8,732 bases of DNA from an uncultured Erysipelotrichaceae bacterium. GTDB taxonomy: Bacteria > Bacillota_I > Bacilli_A > RF39 > UBA660. The notes under the pieces were generated by a model. The model was not told the origin of the DNA, ran no database searches, and worked only from the letters and a program-made list of their open reading frames with translations. Shown one piece after another: positions 1-6,542 of the stretch (position 1 is the stretch's first letter; the number at the start of each line of letters is the position of its first letter). Where the stretch lies: NCBI GenBank assembly GCA_902761685.1, contig CACWLI010000025.1, positions 1 through 8,732 on the forward strand, in the 5' to 3' direction. Both the position numbers and the translations under genes were made by a program.

Positions 1-276
1 CCAAGAGAACTACCAGATATGCCAGCTTTTACGACAAATGTAGAGTTTGGTTACTGGATTCATACAGGAAAAATACTATATGGTAGACCTGATGAAGCAA
101 AAAAGATTAAGTATCTTGACTGGTTATATAAAACAGATACAAATAACGAACCATACTCTAATTTAGAGGAATTGTTAAATGGTTCTATGAATTTGGCAAG
201 CCAGCTTGGTGTTAATAACGAAAATGAAATATTGCCATTAGAAAAAAGATTGATTATGAAAAGGAAAGATACATAG
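1..276 (+). CDS. Nucleoside 2-deoxyribosyltransferase-like protein, C-terminal part (5' end outside window)
   Basis: The reading frame is already open at base 1 (P-R-E-L-P-D before the first Met), so only the C-terminal part is present. The block FTTNVEFGYWIHTGK, followed by YGRPDEAKKIKYLDWLY, matches my recollection of the C-terminal half of phage and bacterial nucleoside 2-deoxyribosyltransferase-like proteins. There an E in a T-N-V-E-F-G motif sits where the catalytic Glu of the deoxyribosyltransferase fold lies. Family members exchange or hydrolyse the N-glycosidic bond of deoxynucleosides; the substrate here is unknown. The tail after residue 50 is polar and charged and ends at a TAG. 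The overlapping frame from base 228 stays open past this stop, so the true C-terminus could be disturbed. Assignment rests on motif memory only. Confidence 0.6.
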   Translation, partial: PRELPDMPAFTTNVEFGYWIHTGKILYGRPDEAKKIKYLDWLYKTDTNNEPYSNLEELLNGSMNLASQLGVNNENEILPLEKRLIMKRKDT

Positions 277-410
277 TTTTGACTATGCAAATAACCAACA
301 GACAAGGTTGGCAGATTGTGCGTGTTGACTATGCAAAGACCCACAGTCATATAAAAAATGATATAGCAAAAACCCACGGTCTAGCCATTGCGAGAGTGTC
401 TGTATATTAA
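228..410 (+). pseudogene. Possible small ORF or gene 3' remnant ending in IARVSVY
   Basis: This frame is open from base 228 to a TAA at 408-410. The first ATG is at 285, which would give 41 residues, but it has no well-placed ribosome binding site: the nearest purine run, AAGGAAAG at 261-268, is 16 nt away. The translation looks protein-like, with NRQGWQIVRVDYAKTH and HGLAIARVSVY. It contains two similar blocks, DYAKTHSH and DIAKTHGL, 11 residues apart. The last eight codons recur almost unchanged at 1075-1100 before another gene. I do not recognise the family. It could be a small protein, or the 3' end of a gene whose front was lost when the deoxyribosyltransferase-like gene was joined to it. 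It overlaps that gene's last 49 bases. Confidence 0.35.
281..383 (+). repeat. Three degenerate 24-nt direct repeats
   Basis: Units at 281-304, 327-350 and 360-383 share the pattern GAcTATgCAAA.AcCCAC.GtC. The second and third are the closest pair (33-nt period) and code for DYAKTHSH and DIAKTHGL in the small open frame. The first unit is in a different phase of that frame and diverges at its end. A fourth weak match lies at 1061-1077. Confidence 0.4.
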
Positions 411-424
411 AAAGAAGGTAAAAT

Positions 425-1000
425 ATGAAAAATATATTTCTAACATCATGCGGAATTATAAATAACGAAATAAAAAAAGAATTTTATAATGTTATTACTA
501 AAGATGTAAAAGATATAAAAGTATTATATATAACAACTGCATCAGATGGAGAAGCAGACTCAGATAAAACATGGATGGAAGAGGAATTTCAAACTATATT
601 AGATTTAGGTATTTTAAAAGAAAATATAACTGAGCATAAAATAGGAAATGAAATAAATATAAACGAGTTTGATGTTATGTATATGATGGGTGGTAATACG
701 TTTTATTTATTAAATATTATAAGAAAAACTGGATTTGATAAAAATATAAAAGAGTTTATTAATTCAGGGAAAATATATGTTGGATCATCTGCAGGAAGTG
801 AAATATTAGGTAACTCTATTGATGTTGCTCTTGGTTATGATGATAACAATGTTAATATGACAGATTTTACAGGATTAAAAATAGTAGATGGTTTAATAAT
901 ACCTCATTGTAATAGAAAAGAAGATTTTATAAACAAGTTAAAAAATGAAACAAATGAAAAGTTATATTTATTATATGATGGAGATGGAATAAACATCTAA
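425..1000 (+). CDS. Peptidase E family (S51) protein, slightly short at the C-terminus
   Basis: A 191-residue protein of the peptidase E / alpha-aspartyl dipeptidase family (MEROPS S51), cytosolic serine peptidases with a class I glutamine amidotransferase-like fold. Visible motifs are MMGGNTFYLL (residues 87-96) and the nucleophile elbow GSSAGS (120-125, nucleophile Ser122). IIPHCN (158-163) carries the probable catalytic His161. The start ATG at 425 is preceded by GAAGG at 414-418, spacing 6. The protein ends LYDGDGINI; relatives usually carry about ten further residues after the DGDG-type turn, so the 3' end may have been trimmed. After the TAA another frame stays open to about base 1046. 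Family members cleave N-terminal Asp-X dipeptides; cyanophycinase relatives share the fold. No operon partner is clear. Confidence 0.85.
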   Translation: MKNIFLTSCGIINNEIKKEFYNVITKDVKDIKVLYITTASDGEADSDKTWMEEEFQTILDLGILKENITEHKIGNEININEFDVMYMMGGNTFYLLNIIRKTGFDKNIKEFINSGKIYVGSSAGSEILGNSIDVALGYDDNNVNMTDFTGLKIVDGLIIPHCNRKEDFINKLKNETNEKLYLLYDGDGINI

Positions 1001-1017
1001 ATATGAATTAGCATTAA

Positions 1018-1100
1018 TACGCAAACAACCTGGATTGTTTTATATTTAGGAAATATTCCTGATATTGAAACAACCCATTGCGAGAATGACTGTATATTAG
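1018..1100 (+). pseudogene. Remnant of the same 3' end as at 228-410 (IARMTVY)
   Basis: Bases 1075-1099 match 385-409 at 23 of 25 positions. In the corresponding frame they read P-I-A-R-M-T-V-Y and then TAG (1098-1100), against A-I-A-R-V-S-V-Y and TAA in the first copy. Upstream, 1061-1077 (GATATTG.AA.AACCCA) resembles 360-376, with about ten bases missing between the blocks. The frame is broken by a TAG at 1047-1049, so this copy is not a working gene. The element ends 13 nt before the ATG of the Cna_B remnant, as the first copy ends 14 nt before the peptidase ATG. Confidence 0.4.
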
Positions 1101-1112
1101 AAAGGAGATAAT

Positions 1113-1511
1113 ATGAGTGATTTTAAAGTAACTATTAATTGCAAAAAATGTAATGAAGACTTTTCTCTTATTCATCATGGTTTGATTGATATTGATAATG
1201 ATAAAGATGAACTAATTTTTACAAAAGCAACTGATTCTGAAGGTAAAATTGTTATTCCAGAAATACCATATGGAAAGTATTACATTTTAGAGAAAAATGC
1301 TCCTGAGGGATATAAATTAAATCCAGATTAGATGTGATTTGAAATTAAAGAAGATGGACAAATAGTTAAATGTACAATGAAAGATGAAATTATTGTTTCT
1401 GATACTTAAAAAAACAATAAACCAGTTGTTGAAGTTGTTTATTTACTAATATTATTAAGTGGTGTTGGAGTTGTTATATATGCAAACAAAAAAATAAAAG
1501 AAAGAGTCTAA
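1113..1511 (+). pseudogene. Cna_B / SpaA-type surface protein with three in-frame stops and a decayed sorting signal
   Basis: A good ribosome binding site (GGAG at 1104-1107) precedes ATG 1113. The first 72 codons end in a prealbumin-like Cna_B repeat: DSEGKIVIPEIPYGKYYILEK followed by NAPEGYKLNPD, typical of collagen-binding or SpaA pilin-type stalk domains. TAG (1329-1331) then interrupts the frame, followed by TGA (1335-1337) and TAA (1407-1409). The same frame still continues FEIKEDGQIVKCTM, then a stretch reading like a cell-wall anchor: VSDT-stop-KNNKPV, a hydrophobic segment LLILLSGVGVVIYA and a basic tail NKKIKERV ending at 1511. I infer that VSDT-stop replaces a VPDTG-type sortase motif. 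The N-terminal 25 residues, with CKKC, do not look like a signal peptide, so the front is probably also lost. No indels are needed; the decay is by substitution. Confidence 0.75.
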
Positions 1512-1519
1512 TTATAAAA

Positions 1520-1556
1520 TGTAACCTATATAGTGGACTCTTAAAAAAAGAGAAAC
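1520..1556 (+). repeat. Left terminal inverted repeat of the IS
   Basis: Begins TGTAACC and pairs imperfectly with the reverse complement of 2935-2971 (about 27 of 37 positions). The conserved inner part is GGACT plus an A-rich run ending GAGA. Confidence 0.8.
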
Positions 1557-1571
1557 CTACTTTATAGGTTT
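1553..1571 (+). terminator. Hairpin inside the left end of the IS
   Basis: AAACCTA (1553-1559), a 5-nt loop, then TAGGTTT (1565-1571), followed by further T residues. It sits between the IS end and the transposase start. It could stop transcription entering from outside, a role known for hairpins near IS ends. Stem of 7 bp, mostly A-T, so only a weak terminator. Confidence 0.4.
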
Positions 1572-1587
1572 TTATTATGTCTTGTTG

Positions 1588-1593
1588 TATAAT
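1588..1593 (+). promoter_or_regulatory. Possible -10 box of the transposase promoter
   Basis: TATAAT lies 21 nt before ATG 1615. The -35 position falls in the hairpin arm (TAGGTT) and is a poor match, so promoter strength is doubtful. Confidence 0.3.
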
Positions 1594-1614
1594 ATAAGAA
1601 AGTTGGTGATAACA

Positions 1615-2001
1615 ATGTCTAAAATACTATTTACAGATGCTCAAATAAAAAAATTAAGTAAAAATAAATGGATTAAAAATATTACTAATAAAGGAATAAC
1701 GTATACTGATGAATTTAAATATAAATTAGTAAAATAATGTGAAAATTATAAAAAATTCCCTCAAGATGTATTTAGGGAATGTGGTATAGATTCCGAGATA
1801 GTTGGAGAAAGAAGATATAACAATGCAGCTAAAAGATGGAGAAAACAATTAAAAAATACTGGTGAAATAGTAGATACTAGAACTACTAAATCAGGAAACA
1901 CATTAAAACGTGAATTATCAGATAAAGAAAAGCTTGAACGAGCTGAAGCAAAAATAAAATTACTTGAAGCAGAAAATGAATTATTAAAAAAAACGAACTG
2001 A
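1615..2001 (+). pseudogene. IS3 transposase ORFA (helix-turn-helix), one in-frame stop
   Basis: ATG 1615 opens a frame reading MSKILFTDAQIKKLSKNKW, then ITYTDEFKYKLVK. A TAA (1735-1737) follows where relatives have an acidic residue. It continues with FPQDVFRECGID, AAKRWRKQL and a leucine-zipper-like end KIKLLEAENELLKK, finishing at TGA 2001. This is the N-terminal DNA-binding subunit of IS3-group transposases, with a helix-turn-helix and a coiled coil for multimerisation. The end contains an A8 run (1986-1993), the kind of slippery sequence used for frameshifting into ORFB. Here, however, ORFB continues in the +1 frame, whereas IS3 elements usually use -1, which suggests an extra indel. Confidence 0.85.
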
Positions 2002-2933
2002 TAGAAATGGGAATTTTAACAGATATCAAATCAATATTAAATTTGAAACAATAAAATATGTAATTGATAAATATAAAATAGTAGGCATGACACAATACTT
2101 ATGCAATTGTATTGGAGTTTCTAAATCAGGATATTATAATTATTTAAATAATGAAAATAAAAGAATTGAAAGAGACAATAAAGACCAAAAAGATTTTGAT
2201 TTAATATTAAAAGCTTATAAGTTTAAAAAGCGAAAAAAGGTGCTAGGCAAATAATGATGGTACTTGATAATGAATTTATTGTTCATTTTAATCTTAAAAA
2301 GATAAGAAGATTAATGAAAAAATATGGATTAAAATGTCCAATAAGACAAGCCAATCCATATAGAAGAATGATGAAAGCTACACAAGAACATACTACTTGT
2401 GAAAACATTGTTAATCGTGTATTTAAAACAGGACTGCCGTATAATGTACTTTTAACTGACATAACTTATTTATTTTATGTTGATAATAAAAAATGTTATT
2501 TATCAACTATTAAAGATGCTGAAACTAATGAAATACTTGCTTATTACATAAGTGAAAATATGACATTAGATATTTCTTTAGAGACAATTAAAAAACTATG
2601 TCGTAAAAAAATGTAGTATTAAATGAAAATGTTATAATTCACTCAGATTAAGGTGTTCATTATACAAGTCCAAAATTTCATAATTTATTAAAAAAATATA
2701 ATATTTAACAATCTATGTCTAGAAGAGGAAATTGTTGGGACAATGCACCACAAGAATCATATTTTGGGCATATGAAAGATGAATTGAACTTAGATACATG
2801 TTTTACATTTAGAGATGTATGTAATGAAATAAAAGATTATATTGAATATTATAATAATTACAAATATCAATGGAATTTAAAAAAGATGACCCCTGTACAA
2901 TACAGAGATCATCTATTTGCATCCATTGCCTAG
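1988..2933 (+). pseudogene. IS3 transposase ORFB (rve DDE integrase) in three frame segments
   Basis: Three segments form one ancestral integrase. Segment 1 (about 1988-2249, frame 2) has IKYVIDKYKIVGMTQYLC and GVSKSGYYNYL. Segment 2 (about 2230-2616, frame 1) has KKGARQIMM, LKKIRRLMKKYGLKCPIRQ and LLTDITYL. Segment 3 (about 2604-2933, frame 3) has IHSD-stop-GVHYTSP, SMSRRGNCWDNAPQESYFGH and TPVQYRDHLF. The catalytic acids are all present: D at 2458-2460, D at 2646-2648 and E at 2754-2756, the last two separated by 35 residues as in IS3. Breaks fall at A-runs near 2234 and 2604-2610, and TAA codons at 2649-2651 and 2706-2708 replace Gln and Lys/Gln. It would catalyse strand transfer of the IS if intact; it is dead here. 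Confidence 0.9.
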
Positions 2934-2934
2934 A

Positions 2935-2971
2935 CTCTCTCTTTTTTATTTAGTCCTTGACATTGGGTACA
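2935..2971 (-). repeat. Right terminal inverted repeat of the IS
   Basis: Starts right after the ORFB stop. Its reverse complement begins TGTACCCAATG and matches the left end at 1520-1556. Confidence 0.8.
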
Positions 2972-2993
2972 TTTTATTTTTCTAAATCTTTTT

Positions 2994-4211
2994 TTATTGT
3001 AGATAATAAGTTTTATTTCTTTCTGATAATAATTTGCTGTTTGTTGGATGTATTACTTCTTCACCTTCAATTACTTTATCATCAACATAATATAATGGTG
3101 TTATTCCATAATGTGTTATATTTCCTAATTCATCTCTAATAAATCTAATTATTTTTGATACACATTTATCTTCAGTATCTTGACTTAATCTTGATAGTGA
3201 GGGGATTACCTCATAGATTCTTTGTGTTATATTATTGTCATCCATAATATTATAGCTCATATTAAAATGAAAATGACCAGAAAGGAATAAATCTACATGA
3301 GTTGGATTTTTATCTTTAAAAATAGATGCAAAACCTTCTTTATCTATTTCATATGTTTTTACATATGGAAAAAACATATTATATGTTAGGGGATGTGATA
3401 AGTTTATTTTTATGTTTTGACCATTAATTGTATATCCCCATTCTTTTCCTTTTAACATATGAAAATTTTGGTTTAGCATTGATAGGTACAGTTGACCTAA
3501 ACTATGTCCTATAAAATTCTTATTATTTAAACAGTCAATCATGACATCATCATGGTTTCCTGCTATAGCAAGAACTTTTATACATTTTGGGAAAAATTTA
3601 TCAAATTTATCTAATTGATCTTCTAATATTTGTTTTATTTCTTCTGAAGTTACTGAATATCCCATGTATTTACCTTTATTTAATTTAACTCCATGGAATA
3701 CATCACCTAAGTGTAATGCTGTATCTATTCCATAAGTTGATTTAGCATAATCAATAACACTATTAATCATGTCAAAATCTTCATGTTCACTATCTCCTAT
3801 ATGAGTATCTGATATTAAAATGAGTCTTTCTGCAGAACCTAAATTTATTTCACAATAGTTTCTAGTATGTCCGCTATCTCTTAAATTTCTTGGAACATAT
3901 TTATATGCATTATCTTGATCCAGGTTATCTATAATTACAATTTCTCCTAATATTACTAATAGAGTTAGGCAATCTTGTATTGTTTTTCTATCTAATAGTA
4001 ATCCTTCTTCTTTTTGTATTTCTTCTATGATTTCATCTATTGTATATGGTTTATATTCATAGAATAGGTCTTTATATTGTTCATCTTTTTCTATTGAAAA
4101 GAGATAATTCTCATTTTTTTTACAATTTTTTCTTAACACGTCTCGTAAAATAAATAGTAAATTAGATTCATCATGACTTATACTTAAAGTCCTACAATTT
4201 TGTAACTCCAT
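2994..4211 (-). CDS. Calcineurin-like metallophosphoesterase with N-terminal winged-helix-like region
   Basis: A 405-residue protein when started at ATG 4211. All five metallophosphoesterase signatures are present: DTH (135-137), GDVFH (169-173), GNHD (218-221), SHP with H273, and GHFH (312-315). It should therefore bind two metal ions and hydrolyse a phosphomono- or diester; whether the substrate is nucleic acid, nucleotide or protein cannot be told. Residues 50-110 (YTIDEIIEEIQKEEG, then a hydrophobic LLVILGEIVII hairpin) look like a winged helix, which would favour nucleic acid (inference). The longer GTG start at 4241 is rejected: the SD sequence GAGGGG (4221-4226) lies inside that extension and the promoter predicts transcription starting near 4237. 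The gene appears intact; the IS ends 22 nt beyond its stop. Confidence 0.85.
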   Translation of the reverse strand: MELQNCRTLSISHDESNLLFILRDVLRKNCKKNENYLFSIEKDEQYKDLFYEYKPYTIDEIIEEIQKEEGLLLDRKTIQDCLTLLVILGEIVIIDNLDQDNAYKYVPRNLRDSGHTRNYCEINLGSAERLILISDTHIGDSEHEDFDMINSVIDYAKSTYGIDTALHLGDVFHGVKLNKGKYMGYSVTSEEIKQILEDQLDKFDKFFPKCIKVLAIAGNHDDVMIDCLNNKNFIGHSLGQLYLSMLNQNFHMLKGKEWGYTINGQNIKINLSHPLTYNMFFPYVKTYEIDKEGFASIFKDKNPTHVDLFLSGHFHFNMSYNIMDDNNITQRIYEVIPSLSRLSQDTEDKCVSKIIRFIRDELGNITHYGITPLYYVDDKVIEGEEVIHPTNSKLLSERNKTYYLQ

Positions 4212-4220
4212 TTCACATAA

Positions 4221-4226
4221 CCCCTC
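4221..4226 (-). promoter_or_regulatory. Ribosome binding site that fixes the phosphoesterase start at 4211
   Basis: Minus-strand GAGGGG ends 9 nt before the ATG at 4211 and lies inside the upstream GTG extension (4241), so it supports the shorter protein. Confidence 0.8.
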
Positions 4227-4243
4227 ATAAATTAGTATCACTT

Positions 4244-4272
4244 ATTATAATGAGAGGCTAATTATTTGTCAA
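4244..4272 (-). promoter_or_regulatory. Near-perfect sigma-A promoter of the phosphoesterase gene
   Basis: On the minus strand TTGACA (4267-4272), a 17-nt spacer and TATAAT (4244-4249): both hexamers match consensus. The -35 box directly abuts the stop codon (4273-4275) of the preceding gene. Transcription should start near 4237, giving a leader of about 25 nt. Confidence 0.85.
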
Positions 4273-5031
4273 TTAATTATTGTATACTTTAGTTTTTTGT
4301 TTTTTTATTCTATTTAATTCTTCATTTATTAAATCTGTTGGTACTTTTGCCTTTTTAATAAATGATTCTTCGCCAACTATTTCATATAAATTGATTTTTC
4401 CGTTTTTATCAACATAATATAAAACATAATTATTATAATCTAATCCATCGTATGCAAAAGATGCGTCATGTAATTTTCTTGCAGCATCAAATGCTTGTAC
4501 AAGTATTTGTTGCCTTTCTCTAACTGAATGAGTACTTTTGTCAGTTATCTTTGGAAATGCATGTTCCATATCTTCATATCTATCGAATTTTGCAATTACT
4601 TCTTCTGGTAAATCTCTTGGAGATATATGTTTTTCTGCATATGTTTTTATTGGATTCATATATGTAATAGAAATTGTTGTATCTTTATGTATTCCATATG
4701 AATCTACATTTGATTTAAGATTAATTGTGCCTGAATAGCATATATCATCTAAATCTTCTACTTGAAAATCAGATATTATGAATGCATGTCTATTGTTTTC
4801 ATTAACTTGTTGTTCATAAAATCTTCTTAATTCATTTTCATCATTACTGAAGCATGCTGGTACATTTGATTCAGCAAAGTCTCCTATAGAAACAGGTAAT
4901 AAGAACTTAAATGTCTTACTACTTAAATCAATCTCCTTTTCTACATCATCGAAGCTTTCAAAAGCTACTATTGGTAGACTGTAGTCAGAAACGCTTTCTC
5001 TAAAAACTGTTGGTGTAAATAATCGTAACAT
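4273..5031 (-). CDS. Unrecognised 252-residue cytosolic protein
   Basis: Intact frame with a strong ribosome binding site (AAGGAGG, 5036-5042, 4-5 nt before ATG 5031). I recognise no family. No signal peptide or membrane segment is visible. The N-terminal half is acidic with mixed beta-type stretches (SLPIVAFESFDDVEKEI, FKFLLPVSIGDF, RHAFIISDFQVEDLDDI). The second half contains a helical part (RERQQILVQAFDAARKLHD), then a possible beta meander (NNYVLYYVDKNGKINLYEIVG) and a basic tail (LNRIKKQKTKV). It is followed directly by the phosphoesterase gene, which has its own promoter, and is divergent from the LysR-type gene, so it is the natural candidate target of that regulator (inference). Its good codon continuity and strong SD suggest a functional gene, in contrast with its decayed surroundings. 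Confidence 0.75.
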   Translation of the reverse strand: MLRLFTPTVFRESVSDYSLPIVAFESFDDVEKEIDLSSKTFKFLLPVSIGDFAESNVPACFSNDENELRRFYEQQVNENNRHAFIISDFQVEDLDDICYSGTINLKSNVDSYGIHKDTTISITYMNPIKTYAEKHISPRDLPEEVIAKFDRYEDMEHAFPKITDKSTHSVRERQQILVQAFDAARKLHDASFAYDGLDYNNYVLYYVDKNGKINLYEIVGEESFIKKAKVPTDLINEELNRIKKQKTKVYNN

Positions 5032-5126
5032 TTTTCCTCCTTAATTTTTTGCTTTTTTGAAGTTTTTCGCTTCACAGTTTTTATTGTAGGTAAAAAAAAT
5101 CAAAAAATAAAATAGAAAAAATTCAT

Positions 5127-5157
5127 GTTATCCATAACTTTTTTTCATAGATACTAT
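5127..5157. promoter_or_regulatory. Inverted repeats in the divergent intergenic region (operator candidates)
   Basis: GTTAT-CC-ATAAC (5127-5138) is a perfect 5-2-5 inverted repeat, and ATAG-ATA-CTAT (5147-5157) is a 4-3-4 repeat touching the -35 box of the LysR promoter. LysR regulators commonly bind short dyads between themselves and a divergent target and repress their own promoter. Binding here is inferred, not shown. Confidence 0.4.
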
Positions 5158-5184
5158 TGATTTTTATTTTTTTTTATTTATAAT
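5157..5184 (+). promoter_or_regulatory. Promoter of the LysR-type gene
   Basis: TTGATT (5157-5162), a 16-nt T-rich spacer and TATAAT (5179-5184). It lies 28 nt before the start codon; the SD GGGAG (5201-5205) follows with spacing 7. Confidence 0.65.
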
Positions 5185-5212
5185 AAAAAACGTGTATTGA
5201 GGGAGCTTTGAT

Positions 5213-6094
5213 ATGAATATTAATATTGAACTGTTAAAAACTTTTTATGTAGTTGCAAAAAACGAAAATATTAGTAAAGCAAGTGAAGAATTACTAGTAT
5301 CACAATCTGCTGTTAGCAAGACAATTAAGAATATTGAGAATCAATTGGATTGTAAATTGTTTGTTAGAAGTAAAAAAGGAGTTAAATTAACTAGAGAAGG
5401 GGAAATTTTATATAAAACTACTAATAAGATTATTAATATATTAGATAATGATTTAAAAAAGATTGTTAAAACTAAAACAATTAATATATTAGTTGGAAAA
5501 GTTTTAACTGAAAATGTTTTAGTTTCTTATTTAAATGAGTTTAGAAAAAAGTATCCCTATGTTCGTATTAATTTTAGTTGCTCAAATATAGATGGTGTTT
5601 TAAATAAGATTAAAACTGGTGAAGCAGATATTGCAATTGGTTATTATATAGATAATTTGGGAGATAATTATGAGCAAAGAAAAATATTTAAAGAATTACA
5701 TCCTGTTTTTGTTTGTAATGGTTCATATACTAATTTAATAAATAAAGAAATTGATATTAAGAAATTAGAAAATTATCCATTTATTATTAGTACTAAGGGA
5801 TCGTCTACACATGAGTATGCATTGGATACAATAAAAAAATATAATCTTAATATTACTCCTACTATGGATGTACTTGGTACATCTTTGATTGAGCAACTTG
5901 TTAAAAATGGGTTAGGTATAAGTATATTAACTGAAGAATTTATAAGTAATGAATTAAATAATTGTGAATTATATAAGATTAGAATTAAACAAAAAATTCC
6001 TACTAGACAATTAAATGTTTTAACTTATAGAAATAGAAAATATAGTAAAGAAATAAATTTTTTTATTGATTTACTTATAAATAAAATGATTTAA
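5213..6094 (+). CDS. LysR-type transcriptional regulator
   Basis: A 293-residue protein, the usual LTTR length. Residues 1-60 form the N-terminal winged helix-turn-helix, with the hallmark SKASEELLVSQSAVSKTIK, then IENQLDCKLFVRSKKGVKLT. A linker helix follows to about residue 90. The rest is the periplasmic-binding-protein-like effector domain: NILVGKV, GEADIAIGYY, FIISTKGSSTHEY and VKNGLGISILTEEF. It acts as a DNA-bound tetramer whose activity changes on binding a small effector; the effector cannot be deduced. It is transcribed divergently from the 252-residue gene across about 180 nt that hold two short inverted repeats. The gene is intact, with its own promoter and SD. Confidence 0.93.
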   Translation: MNINIELLKTFYVVAKNENISKASEELLVSQSAVSKTIKNIENQLDCKLFVRSKKGVKLTREGEILYKTTNKIINILDNDLKKIVKTKTINILVGKVLTENVLVSYLNEFRKKYPYVRINFSCSNIDGVLNKIKTGEADIAIGYYIDNLGDNYEQRKIFKELHPVFVCNGSYTNLINKEIDIKKLENYPFIISTKGSSTHEYALDTIKKYNLNITPTMDVLGTSLIEQLVKNGLGISILTEEFISNELNNCELYKIRIKQKIPTRQLNVLTYRNRKYSKEINFFIDLLINKMI

Positions 6095-6441
6095 AAAATA
6101 AAGAAAATGAAAGTAAAAGATATGCAGAAATTAAAGATAGAGTTAAAAAAGCAGTGAAATGGAATATAAATGCTATGTATCCAAATTGTCCTATAAAAGA
6201 TAATTTTGATGAAGAAAAATCAAAATTTACTGGCAATCATTATAATTCTTCATTCTTAATTAACAATGGTTACTTAAAGAAAGATGAATTACTTGATGTT
6301 GATGGTAAAAGTTATTGTGATATTTATGTTATTATTCAATCAACCTTTGAAAACTCACAAAATCATCAAAATAATTGTTCAATAGCATATAAAATTTATT
6401 TAAAATGTAATAAATATAAAGATAAAGGTTATAAAGACTGA
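6085..6441 (+). pseudogene. C-terminal remnant of a pilin-like protein
   Basis: The frame is open from 6085 and has no ATG before the conserved part. The only usable start is GTG 6154, without an SD, so this is best read as a fragment. The sequence (YPNCPIKDNFDE, NSSFLINNGYLKKDELLDVDG, KSYCDIYV, NNCSIAYKIYLKC, YKDKGY) has regularly spaced cysteines. It resembles, from memory, the C-terminal part of type IV pilin-like (prepilin) proteins in low-GC gut bacteria. The N-terminal GFTLIE-type helix is missing. The frame overlaps the last codons of the LysR gene in another phase, which suggests that a deletion joined the two. The family call is moderate; the fragment status is firmer. Confidence 0.5.
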
Positions 6442-6513
6442 AGGAGTAAATAAAGACAAAGTCGTAAGGTATGATATTACATATAGATATTTTAATAAAA
6501 TAACTATGTTCGA

Positions 6514-6542
6514 TTGATTTGTAAAAATAATTATGATATATT
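6514..6542 (+). promoter_or_regulatory. Promoter of the leader RNA, copy 1
   Basis: TTGATT (6514-6519), 17-nt spacer, TATATT (6537-6542). Conserved in copy 2 at 8582-8610. Transcription should start near 6549. Confidence 0.65.

Larger units (their letters stand above)
1520..2971 (+). mobile_element. Decayed IS3-family insertion sequence
   Basis: About 1.45 kb bounded by imperfect terminal inverted repeats. It holds a two-part transposase in the IS3 arrangement (helix-turn-helix ORFA, then DDE integrase ORFB). The left end reads TGTAACCTATAT and the reverse complement of the right end TGTACCCAATGT; over 37 bases about 27 match, including a shared GGACT and a run ending AAAAAAGAGA. Similarity continues outwards for ATAAAA, so ends at 1514 and 2977 are also possible. 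No convincing target duplication is seen (AAA/TTT or ATT/TTT). The transposase has three in-frame TAA codons and at least two frame breaks at A-runs, so the element cannot be autonomous. It lies 8 nt after the Cna_B remnant and 22 nt from the phosphoesterase stop codon. Confidence 0.9.

Noticed and set aside
60..377. 105-codon minus-strand frame
   Set aside because: Lies opposite the deoxyribosyltransferase tail and the small remnant; no ribosome binding site and no recognisable protein features.
281..383. CRISPR-like spaced repeats
   Set aside because: Only three degenerate units, unequal spacing (46 and 33 nt), and two of them code for similar peptides in one open frame.
1886..2095. Hydrophobic minus-strand frame
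   Set aside because: Antisense shadow of the A-rich IS3 transposase sequence.
1329..2708. Possible alternative genetic code (TAA/TAG as Gln, TGA as Trp) in the Cna_B and IS genes
   Set aside because: TAA also stands where relatives have Glu or Lys-like residues, frameshifts at A-runs accompany the stops, and intact genes in the window end in TAA or TAG at the expected lengths and use TGG for Trp. Ordinary decay explains it.
4538..4738. 66-codon plus-strand frame
   Set aside because: Antisense shadow inside the intact 252-residue gene; no SD.
5128..5136. TTATCCATA resembling a DnaA box (replication origin)
   Set aside because: A single site with a mismatch, no cluster and no replication gene nearby; it is better read as part of the GTTAT-CC-ATAAC dyad.
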